This document shows, piece after piece, positions 7,661-14,450 of a stretch of 14,450 bases of DNA. Position 1 is the first letter of the stretch, and each line of letters opens with the position of its first letter. The notes below the pieces were generated by a model. That model was not told the origin of the DNA, searched no databases, and was given only the letters and a program-made list of their open reading frames with translations. The translations under genes were made by a program, and so were the position numbers. The DNA is taken from NCBI GenBank assembly GCA_003024985.2, contig PXIH01S0000118.1, one strand, 5' to 3'. Source of the stretch: Euperipatoides rowelli (lineage: Eukaryota > Onychophora > Udeonychophora > Euonychophora > Peripatopsidae).

Positions 7661-9058
7661 TGGCTGATGGATAAGGGGAAGTGTGAGATCCAATGTGAAT
7701 TGATCTGGCATTGAGCTGGAATGAAAAAGTAATTTAAGACATTTTGTAATTAATAGTGATGAGAAATTGAACCATAGAGTCTCGGGACAGCTTTGTTTCT
7801 TGTATTTTGTCCGACGATCGTTAATTCAATTATTTATAATTTAATTTGTAATATTATTTTGCAACAGAAAATATGAAAATATCGGCGTTTCCAATATACT
7901 TCATTCCCTTCACTGCATCTAGAATTCAAGCCGACAACTGTATACTAAAATAGCGCTAGTGAACAAATCACTATAATAGATCAAACGGTCACTCAGTTTT
8001 TTGGATGGGTAAGGGATTTTCACCCCTTCGATTGTCACTCATTTCTAATAGCTTGTAACAATGTCTAGTATTTATATTTTGTACTTTTATCTCGTATCAG
8101 TTGCAATCACAAATTATTTTTTTCTCATAATTTTTCTAATAGCTCTAAGTTTTTTTTTATATTTTACACTTTTTTTCTTTCGTCTCCATAATTTATTACT
8201 CTGTTAGCGTATTTTAATAATCTCGGACTCTGTCTCGCTCTGTTTGTACACTGTGACGTGAACAGTTACTCGGAGCTCAAGCTCGGGGATTTTTAAAAAA
8301 CACAGCCTTAGCTACATCAAGTAATGAAAAATGTCTTTTGTAGCAAAATATTATGTGGTGGCACAAAAACATTTGCTATTGTGTAAGAATTGGCGAGCGA
8401 TACTTCTGAAACGATAATAAATGTTATTCATAAAGGAGTTTTTAGCTTAATTATATATATATAGTACTTGATAATTGTTCACAGTGTAGCCTACTCGATT
8501 GTTTATGTAAATAAAAAATATTTCATTAGTTTTAATCATTTTAATTACTATCCAGTTTGTTGAATCGTTGGGCTAATTCAGCTTCTTCAGAAACATTAGT
8601 CAAGGCATTTATTTTAATAAGAAAATCTACTCTTTTTTAATCTTACATGTTGACATCTATGGATGCAGTTTTTAGACTGTAAATTTAATAAACAGGTGTG
8701 ATTGATAATTAGGTTCATTAAACCTGGCTGTTATATTAAAGATATACTGTGTATAACCTTTAACCCATGATTAAAATAAAGTTAAATACATGTACTATCA
8801 ATAAATCTCTTGTTCCCAGTTAAAAAATAAAATAAAATAAGAAAAGTTGTTTTTTAAAAATTATTAAATTTTAAAAATTATGTGGGGTGGGCATAACTGT
8901 CCCTTTCCTTTGCAGCCAGCCTTACTAATCAATTAATTTTGACGAAATCTGCTTCAGTATTACTCTAAATAATAAATTTGTGACATTTAAACCTCTAGCC
9001 AAGCATAGAACCTACCATCAGCCAGTTGCAGCTAGTTCAACTAGACCTTTCCAAATTT
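7661..9058. other. AT-rich non-coding stretch
   Basis: No gene or RNA was supported. It includes a short TA repeat near 8451-8463, an AAAAT repeat near 8823-8840, and a weak minus-strand frame at 8541-8636 listed separately. If the hAT-type end at 7588 belongs to a longer element, part of this stretch would be its interior, but no transposase-like frame is visible. Confidence 0.45.
8541..8636 (-). CDS. Weak candidate: open segment that could be a terminal coding exon
   Basis: On the minus strand a 31-codon frame ends at a TAA (8541-8543) and contains the protein-like stretch NVSEEAELAQRFNKLD, preceded by VDFLIKINAL. The mixture of acidic, basic and hydrophobic residues is unlike the Phe/Ile/Asn/Lys-rich noise of the rest of the window. 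Against it, the frame is short, an in-frame stop lies directly upstream at 8637-8639, the AG dinucleotides nearby lack a good pyrimidine tract, and no polyadenylation signal is obvious downstream. The plus strand over the same bases is also open for about 30 codons. The residues are not recognised, and chance is the default explanation. Confidence 0.12.
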   Translation of the reverse strand, partial: KRVDFLIKINALTNVSEEAELAQRFNKLDSN

Positions 9059-9101
9059 AAAAAAAAAAAAAAAAAAAAATATTTCAAGCCTTTTTTTTTT
9101 T
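9059..9101. repeat. Poly-A (21) followed by poly-T (11)
   Basis: Positions 9059-9079 are 21 consecutive A residues; after TATTTCAAGCC, positions 9091-9101 are 11 T residues. The pair can fold back on itself. Each run could be a relic of a retroposed poly-A tail, but no retrocopy body was recognised on either side. Confidence 0.7.
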
Positions 9102-9672
9102 CCTCCTTTAAAAATCAAACGTTTATTTTTTTTTCCTTCTTGAAAATGACTTAATTTTAATATAGTTCACTCTTCTTCCTTCCATCTGCCTGTTTGTTTG
9201 GGTTATTGTGCCTAAGGATAAAATATAGAAAAAAAAAGAAAAACATTAATAAAATATCGAAGGTGACAATAATTAAAAGAAACTTTTATAGCATAGTTTT
9301 TAAAGACAATTAGGGTAAAGGTGATGGTTATTCACATCAGGAGTTTGACTTTTGCAGTTGGGAATGTAGACAGAATTAGTTTAACCTGTTCAGTAAAAAG
9401 CAGATTTAAAAAAAAATGTGTTTTATTTTTTCTAATATTTTGAATATGCATTCTTTATGACTGATGTCATCTCGTCTTAGTGCTTCAGTGCGTATTATAT
9501 TTGTATGACGTATTGTTTTAACGTTGAATTATTCATTTTTTTTTAATACGCAGTCGTTTTATTTAGTTTTTTTTTTTTTTGCTTAATTATTGATTGATTT
9601 CTATGTCTCAGTTATTTAGAAAAATTGAATAGTGAAGTGTGGGTGAATGGTTGGAATGTACTTTTACCTTAC

Positions 9673-9748
9673 CTCCCTCTTCTCAGACATTGTTTCTGCA
9701 TTAATCATCAAAATTTTCAAAGACTTTGCTTCATCTAATTGGTTACAT
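9673..9748 (-). CDS. Weak candidate: 76-bp exon-like segment
   Basis: On the minus strand, an acceptor-like CCCATTTATAG ends at 9749 and a good donor, GAG|GTAAGG, follows the segment (GTAAGG = 9672-9667). Between them one frame is open for 25 codons and reads CNQLDEAKSLKILMINAE then TMSEKRE, a protein-like composition. An in-frame stop soon follows the donor, as expected for an intron start. The acceptor lacks a strong pyrimidine tract, and an ATT microsatellite lies immediately upstream. A 25-codon open frame is not rare by chance, and no partner exon in matching phase could be shown. The sequence is not recognised. Confidence 0.15.
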
Positions 9749-9759
9749 CTATAAATGGG

Positions 9760-9781
9760 ATTATTATTATTATTATTATTT
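9760..9781. repeat. ATT microsatellite (about 7 units)
   Basis: Uninterrupted (ATT)n run. It is read as poly-Asn on the minus strand, which explains the Asn run in the overlapping open frame. Likely length-polymorphic. Confidence 0.85.
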
Positions 9782-10132
9782 ATAACATTTATTGCTTGTT
9801 GGTGAGAGAAGACGAAAAGCAAGGCAAATGGAAAATTGAAAATTTTCATTATAGAGTCGTTTAGTTAGTGAATTTCTAATTTTTCATGTCATTTTGTATT
9901 TTTTTTTCAATGATTATTATTTTATTTTTCTCTGTTTAAGCTATAATATCACTCATCCAACATCTTCAGTATTTGTATCCATATCCACAATAGTGCAGAA
10001 CTACTTTTTTTTTTTATACTAGTAAAACTACAACTAATTTGCCAAAGTAATTTTTTTAAATAAAAACAACTTTCCAAATCAACATATTGTAAAATAGATT
10101 TACGCACAATTATACAGTATATCAAAATAAAG

Positions 10133-10154
10133 ATATACAGTATATACTGTATAT
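10133..10154. repeat. Perfect 22-bp palindrome
   Basis: The arms ATATACAGTAT and ATACTGTATAT meet with no spacer, giving a perfect 22-bp palindrome. A further copy of ATACAGTATAT lies 23 bp upstream at 10112-10122. Alternating TA sequence makes palindromes likelier, but the embedded CAG/CTG bases break simple TA repetition. No function or transposon boundary was identified. Confidence 0.65.
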
Positions 10155-10505
10155 AGCCAATTTTAAATAATATGTTTGATGCTGAAATAGATACCGAAAG
10201 TACTTTGTTTATAAGAAAGGTTTGCCCTTAACCATGAAATTCTTCTTTATATTAATTTTAATAAGGGTGGAATATTTATTGTAAAATTGTATACTACTCG
10301 TACATTAGTATTCTCTTTACTTTATTTAAAGATCAATTCTGTTCTTCATTCATAATGATTTCGAGTAATTCCATGGCTTGAGAAGCAAATGGTTGTACTG
10401 TGTTCGACAACGCAGGAGCCCATTGTATGGTGAAAACATTAAAAATTTCTCAAAACAATTTTTAACTAGGTACCGGTAATGGAAAATAAAATAAAATACA
10501 GATTA

Positions 10506-10513
10506 GTCTATAC
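10506..10513. repeat. Target-site duplication, left copy (GTCTATAC)
   Basis: Eight bases directly left of a CAGGGATGG terminus; identical to 11004-11011 on the other side of the element. This supports hAT-type insertion. Confidence 0.9.
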
Positions 10514-11003
10514 CAGGGATGGTTAACCTTTTCCGACACTAGAAGTCTGGTTTATTACTCTTCAGATGTCTCGTGTGCCACCACGACTCGGCCAGCAAAC
10601 ATCATTGTACATAAGAAGTACGTCATATTGGAGAATCCACATCATCTAACATCTTTGAGAACTGGCGATTATTTAGAGCACATGCAGATATAACGTTCAC
10701 AATATTTTAGTTATCACCAAGAGTACACTTTCAAAAGATATCATACTAACTACTAGCTTTAGCACACAACACTTCCTGGTGTATAATTCAATGGAACTGC
10801 ACAATAGGGTGCCAAACTTATTCCCTAAGAAATTTCACAAAACTATTATGTTTACCCCTCATATTTGGGGCGGTATCAGTTGTCGTTAACACATTTTCCT
10901 ATTTATTACATGTACAATATTACAACATGCTTAATGTGATATTTTGGTGTGCCACTCAAATCATGTCCATGTGTCACCTAGTGACATAGGTTCGTCATCA
11001 CTG
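10514..11003. mobile_element. Non-autonomous hAT-type DNA transposon (490 bp), element 2
   Basis: The left end begins CAGGGATGGTTAACCTTTT. The right end, read on the minus strand, begins CAGTGATGACGAACCTATG; 12 of the first 16 positions match. CAGNGATG..NAACCT is a familiar hAT terminus type. A perfect 8-bp duplication, GTCTATAC, flanks the element. Inside, GTGTGCCAC appears in the same orientation near both ends (10573-10581 and 10947-10955). A hairpin, TGTCAC-CTA-GTGACA, lies at 10972-10986 just inside the right end. No transposase frame is present. Its termini differ from those of the element at 1170-1633, so the two are separate families mobilised by different or broadly acting transposases. 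Confidence 0.9.
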
Positions 11004-11011
11004 GTCTATAC
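11004..11011. repeat. Target-site duplication, right copy (GTCTATAC)
   Basis: Directly follows the terminal CTG of the second hAT element and is identical to 10506-10513, with no mutation between the copies. Confidence 0.9.
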
Positions 11012-12432
11012 GTTGGATTTTTTTCCTAAAATTTTATGTTGTGATGGTTTTACATACTACTATTTATTTATCTGTGATCTATTTCTAGAAGATAATTAAA
11101 TATTAGAGGGATATAAAAGTAGTGAAAATATATCACTACAAGGTCGGCGCTGTGGTCGCCCTTTATGGGCGGTAGACTTATTTGATGTATCTTGGTTTTT
11201 GCGAAATAAGTTAAGTAATAAGTTCTTCTTTTATGAAATATTTTTATATTATATTTGATTGAATAGCTTTTATTGGTTATCCAAGAAATTTTGTAATACA
11301 ATATGATGGATATTACTCGACATATATAGTTTTTTTTTTTCAAATTCATAATTCAAATTTGCGAACGCCATAATGGATTTGAGGCCTGTTTTACTAAGAA
11401 TACCAGTTAAAGATGATTTATTGTTATAAGACCGAATTAATTTTTACTACCAAAGTTGTCCTTAAATGATATATGGAAGCAGAGACAAGATCTTGGATGA
11501 TTTCATTCGGTCTGCTAAATTTTAATGGATTATAATTTAATTTATGCTGATTATTGATAACTTTTAACGACTACCACCGTAAATGCTTTATTTGGATTAT
11601 TTCAATAGCCTTTGGATTTCATACTCAGTGATTGATTCGTCGTAGATTGTGGTAAAGACTAGGAAAGTTTTTATGCGAAAAGATTTTAACCTTAATAAAG
11701 AAATTTAATACAAACAATTAAAAGAAAATAAGATAGAGAAAAAGACTAATAATATTAAAACAACTTAATAAGGAAAAGATTTACAAACATCTTATCTCGG
11801 GAAAATATTACAACTGATTTTCATTTATGAAAAATACATTTATAGACTTTGAGAAGAGCATGTTTTTTGCAAACTATGAAGATTAAAAAAAGAAAGTAAA
11901 TATTGGGTACACACAAACTTTAATTTCTAATGTAACTTTGTCATCTTTATGATTTTAATAGTATTCTTTATTATTTATTTTTCCGCTGCCACTTGGTGAG
12001 TAGTTTAACGTTTAAGACGTTAGTTATTATGGTATGGTAAGTTGAGCCTCATTAGTATATAAAAATAAAAAACGATATAAATAAGGCGTAGATACCATGA
12101 TTCTCTTTTTAGAGTTACTTAGTGTTATATTTTAGATTTCTGAAATATAAAAAATTAGATTACTTGGCTTTGGTTTTAACGTATAATTTGGTAGTATTTA
12201 ATTATTTTATTATTTTGAAAAAGTTAAAAATTTCAATAACTTTGTTAGAAATAACGCATAACCATGTAAAGCTTTACTTGGTTATTCTCATTTATTCTGT
12301 AAATATTGATATGTAATATCCGTTGATAATATGTTAACTAAGAAATGATATAAGAAAATATTTCAATTAAGGTTAAAATTATTTTTTTTAATTTTCGAGT
12401 TATTGATCAAATTATTATGGTTTTTTATTTTG
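11012..12432. other. AT-rich non-coding stretch
   Basis: No gene, RNA or transposon was recognised. The only compositional island is GGTCGGCGC...GGGCGG at about 11142-11172, with a CGCCC/GGGCG hairpin at 11157-11171. Open frames at 11068-11349 (minus) and 12122-12316 (plus) are rich in Ile, Lys, Tyr, Phe and Leu, as expected from AT-rich noise. Confidence 0.5.
11157..11171. repeat. Small GC hairpin (CGCCC/GGGCG)
   Basis: A five-base GC-only stem with loop TTTAT in a roughly 30-bp GC-rich island. The word GGGCGG also occurs in sub-terminal parts of hAT elements, so it could be a transposon scrap, but no terminus accompanies it. Confidence 0.35.
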
Positions 12433-12547
12433 ATTCCAGTCTCTTGATTTGAAACAGGGGATTGGAATTTTATAAGTATATTTGTATAATTCTGAGGTCT
12501 CAATCCTTTGACTTGAAACGAAGGATTAAGATTGTAATTTTTGTATA
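12433..12547. repeat. Duplicated hairpin unit, two diverged copies
   Basis: Unit 1 begins at 12433 and has a stem ATTCCA (12433-12438) / TGGAAT (12463-12468). Unit 2 has a stem AATCCTT (12502-12508) / AAGGATT (12521-12527). Both loops share TTGA(T/C)TTGAAAC, both units contain GGATT, and both end near TTTGTATA. The loop is therefore conserved while the stem sequence has changed yet still pairs. This looks like an old tandem duplication of a hairpin-forming sequence. A minus-strand open frame at 12363-12647 covers both copies, but its residues are not recognised. Confidence 0.5.
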
Positions 12548-12755
12548 GATTTTTTACCTTTGTCAATATGTAGTTTAATAAGGAAATTAAAACATATTTG
12601 TTGAGGTGTAATTCCTCTTCAAAAAAAATAAAAAATATATATATCACTACAACTACAATTTTTGTTTAACTGCAAATAAAACTATTATGCTGTAAATGTA
12701 ATGAAACTACTCGATCACTACTCAAATAAGGAGCGTGATACAGTTGTGGCACTAT

Positions 12756-12770
12756 AAGTAGTCACTACTT
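12756..12770. repeat. Near-perfect 15-bp palindrome
   Basis: AAGTAGT (12756-12762) and ACTACTT (12764-12770) are exact reverse complements around a single C. No neighbouring feature gives it a role. Confidence 0.5.
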
Positions 12771-12861
12771 CCGAATCCTGATGATGACTCTCCAAGAAAT
12801 ATAAGAATAATGATAATCTATTCGTTATAAAATATTATTTATTTAGCTGAACGATTAACAA

Positions 12862-12903
12862 TACTACTACTACTACTACTACTACTACTAATAATAATAA
12901 TAA
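12862..12903. repeat. Compound ACT/AAT microsatellite
   Basis: About nine TAC/ACT units (12862-12890) run directly into about five AAT units (to 12903). The shared TA step suggests one repeat arose from the other by a C-to-A change followed by slippage. Likely polymorphic. Confidence 0.9.
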
Positions 12904-12946
12904 CCAAAAATAATGAAATAATGAACCAAAGTATTCTTACGTTAAA

Positions 12947-13066
12947 ATGGCTTTGTCTTTCTTTGAAGATAGCAAACTCGTCAAGGATGTCATCATATCA
13001 AATTATTTACCAATCATAAGTCGTGCCTCATTACGAAGAACAATAGGCTTAATCTTTTTTCTTTAA
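12947..13066 (+). CDS. Weak candidate: 39-codon small open reading frame
   Basis: The ATG at 12947 sits in AAAATGG, a favourable context for eukaryotic initiation, and the frame ends at TAA (13064-13066). It begins MALSFFEDSKLVKDVI, which looks more protein-like than other frames in the window. However, the other plus frame and the minus strand over the same bases are also largely open; the minus strand contains DILDEFAIFKE followed by a GTAAGA donor-like word. Three plausible readings of one stretch argue that none is established. The stretch could be a decayed exon or transposon coding remnant on either strand. No family is recognised. Confidence 0.12.
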   Translation: MALSFFEDSKLVKDVIISNYLPIISRASLRRTIGLIFFL

Positions 13067-13203
13067 GTTTTGAAATGACACCACCTAGTGTGCTATGCTG
13101 TAAATGATGGTGTGAAAAATAAAAATGATAATACAATGAATGCATGACTTGGACGGGCTTCACAACAAAACGTTATTCTCTATCACTCAGTTTTACAGAT
13201 GAT
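13067..13203. other. Non-coding spacer
   Basis: Short stretch between the small open frame and the palindrome, with no recognisable element. It is slightly less AT-rich than the surrounding kilobase. Confidence 0.4.
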
Positions 13204-13234
13204 GGGAGACCATGTGACTGTCACATGACCTCTC
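13204..13234. repeat. Interrupted palindrome of about 31 bp
   Basis: The core CATGTGAC (13211-13218) pairs exactly with GTCACATG (13220-13227) around a single T. Outside it GGGAGAC and ACCTCTC pair at four of seven positions, lengthening the stem imperfectly. The core includes CATGTG and CACATG, which are E-box-like words (CANNTG), but these are common and no gene is nearby to be regulated. Confidence 0.5.
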
Positions 13235-13445
13235 ATTATGCAGGTCAACATAATTAGCCATGTTCATTTTGATCAACACTTATTACAAAATAAATTGAAC
13301 ATAATATTTAACAATTATTATATTGCGTACTCTATGACATTTATTTGGAGTGGAGTATACTATATTCTCTGCTTATATGAATTAAACACTCATTCAGCTG
13401 GTATATCACTGTCAGTAAAACTTTAGCTGACTTTTAGCCCTGATT

Positions 13446-13650
13446 TATATCTATATACTGTATCTCTATCTATTTAACTAACTACAATCTTCCTGCTATC
13501 TCCCTTTATCAATTTAAATAATATTGTCCATCTATCTATATATCTATTCTATTTACTATCTCTCTATATCTCTGCCTAACTGAATATCTGTATATTTTTG
13601 TAAATATGTTTATCTATTTATCCTCAATCTATATTTGTCTATATATTCCA
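13446..13650. repeat. Decayed TATC/CTAT-type tetranucleotide repeat
   Basis: About 200 bases are dominated by imperfect CTAT, ATCT and TATC words on the plus strand, with many substitutions and interruptions. This is best read as an old microsatellite that has lost uniformity. A few runs (for example near 13531-13550) are still regular enough to slip. Confidence 0.7.
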
Positions 13651-14317
13651 TATGTATACAGTGTATGCAGGTCTAAAATTTTCAGTAATCAAATTGGTTG
13701 CTAAAGAATATCAAATAGCCAAATATGATTTCTACTAGACATAAAATTTAAACTGTTAATTTAACATTTTTATTAAGAATAGCAAACATAAAATTGTACA
13801 CAACTGTTGCTTTTTCTTACATAGTAAGGAAAGTTTCCTAAAGGAGAAAAGTACCCATAATTCATTAAAATCCAAAAGTTAAACATGCAAACTTATTAAT
13901 TCTTATTAATTAATTAGACACATAAATTTACGTGTGAGAAAGGACTAGTTCAGTTTGAATTAAAATAATAAGCTTTTTTTTTTAAATTAATACCTTGACC
14001 ACTTTTACCAGTAACGATAAAAAACAACAACGGCATGCGATGAATATCAACAAATCAAATATCGTACTTGAAAAAAAAAATACAATAAGAGCAAATTGCA
14101 CTACAAATTGCCTTTTTAATATACATAAGTTACTTCATTTAATATGATATAAAGTTAGTATGGCATATTATTATTAGTAACATGTGGTTGTTGGACTAGG
14201 AATCTCTTCATATACTATAGGTTTATAGCCTACTGTCATGTAATTAAGGGAACAGTGTTTAATTTATTTTAATTTCAACATTTGATTTAAAAAAAAAAGA
14301 GCTGTTACTTGCTTTTT
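13651..14317. other. AT-rich non-coding stretch
   Basis: Nothing recognised: no transposon ends, RNA gene or open frame of note. It contains short A and T runs (for example near 13975 and 14070). Confidence 0.5.
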
Positions 14318-14429
14318 CCAAATAAGAGTACATCCCATTTTTTATTATTTCTAAAAAATCAGAAGCATGTCGAAGTAAAGGCTCACCCCCTAAATATTTC
14401 TAAAGTTCAAAATGGGATGCCAAATAAGA
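14318..14429. mobile_element. Mini foldback element (about 92 bp) with 10-bp flanking direct repeats
   Basis: CATCCCATTTT (14331-14341) is the exact reverse complement of AAAATGGGATG (14409-14419). The decamer CCAAATAAGA occurs at 14318-14327 and again at 14420-14429. On the right it abuts the inverted repeat directly; on the left, three bases (GTA) intervene. This is the layout of a tiny terminal-inverted-repeat element with a 9-11 bp target duplication, a size typical of Mutator-like elements. The three-base offset and the very short length keep the call tentative. TTTCTAAA also occurs twice inside in direct orientation. Confidence 0.4.
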
Positions 14430-14439
14430 ACTGCTTCCT

Positions 14440-14450
14440 CCCCCCCCCCC
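14440..14450. repeat. Poly-C run at the window edge
   Basis: Eleven C residues run to the last base of the window, so the true length is unknown. Long homopolymers often mark assembly edges, so this end may be less reliable. Confidence 0.7.

Larger units (their letters stand above)
9102..10505. other. AT-rich non-coding stretch
   Basis: No confirmed gene or RNA. It contains an ATT microsatellite at 9760-9781, a weak exon-like frame at 9673-9748 on the minus strand, a 22-bp palindrome at 10133-10154 and several T runs (around 9536 and 9571). The minus-strand open frame at 9664-9849 contains a run of Asn codons that is simply the ATT microsatellite read on the other strand. Confidence 0.5.

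Noticed and set aside
11130-11180. GC-rich island considered as a tRNA gene
   Set aside because: The CGCCC/GGGCG hairpin is present, but there is no acceptor stem, no T-arm GTTCRANNC word and no cloverleaf of the right length.
11068-11349. Minus-strand open frame of 93 codons
   Set aside because: Composed mainly of Ile, Tyr, Lys, Ser and Asn with no domain or splice context.
12122-12316. Plus-strand open frame of 64 codons
   Set aside because: Low-complexity Leu/Ile/Lys/Tyr composition and no recognisable family.
12363-12647. Minus-strand open frame of 94 codons
   Set aside because: It covers the duplicated hairpin unit. The repeated peptide words simply mirror the DNA duplication, and the remainder is Asn/Lys/Ile-rich.
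13238-13426. Plus-strand open frame of 62 codons
   Set aside because: No domain, no conserved-looking composition, and no supporting signals.

Overview
The window looks like non-coding DNA from an animal nuclear genome. It is very rich in A and T (roughly 70% by eye), full of homopolymer runs and short microsatellites, and crossed by stop codons in all frames. No intact protein-coding gene, rRNA or tRNA could be supported. There are no operons, Shine-Dalgarno-like starts or CRISPR arrays. The mobile elements (two short hAT-type elements and a decayed non-LTR retrotransposon) fit an invertebrate, and an arthropod is a reasonable but unproven guess.

The best-supported features are mobile-element remains. 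Two non-autonomous hAT-type elements still carry perfect 8-bp target-site duplications: 1170-1633 (duplication TTCTAAAC) and 10514-11003 (duplication GTCTATAC). A 5'-truncated, mutated LINE fragment lies on the minus strand at about 4755-5560. It keeps a reverse-transcriptase YADD block, a thumb/connection-like region and the protein C terminus. Weaker candidates are an unpaired hAT-type terminus at 7588, a 412-bp segment bounded by 12-bp inverted repeats at 6490-6901, a 92-bp foldback with 10-bp flanking direct repeats at 14318-14429, a possible tRNA-derived SINE at about 2221-2400, and a GC-richer patch at 4256-4375.

Layout. 1-1161: AT-rich, with a diverged direct repeat. 1162-1641: hAT element 1. 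1642-2220: nothing clear. 2221-2400: SINE-like. 2401-4255: homopolymer-rich, nothing recognised. 4256-4750: repeat-like patch and a short inverted repeat. 4755-5560: LINE fossil. 5561-6489: nothing. 6490-6901: inverted-repeat segment. 6902-7587: two hairpins. 7588-7660: hAT-type end. 7661-10505: AT-rich, poly-A, ATT repeat, and two weak minus-strand exon-like frames (8541-8636 and 9673-9748). 10506-11011: hAT element 2. 11012-12432: AT-rich with a small GC hairpin. 12433-12547: duplicated hairpin unit. 12862-13066: ACT/AAT microsatellite and a 39-codon frame. 13204-13234: palindrome. 13446-13650: decayed TATC-type repeat. 14318-14450: foldback and poly-C.

No genes can be shown to work together. 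The picture is an intergenic or intronic stretch built by insertion and decay of transposons. No new biological system is evident. The most informative items are the two datable hAT insertions, the LINE fossil, and the unassigned inverted-repeat segments.
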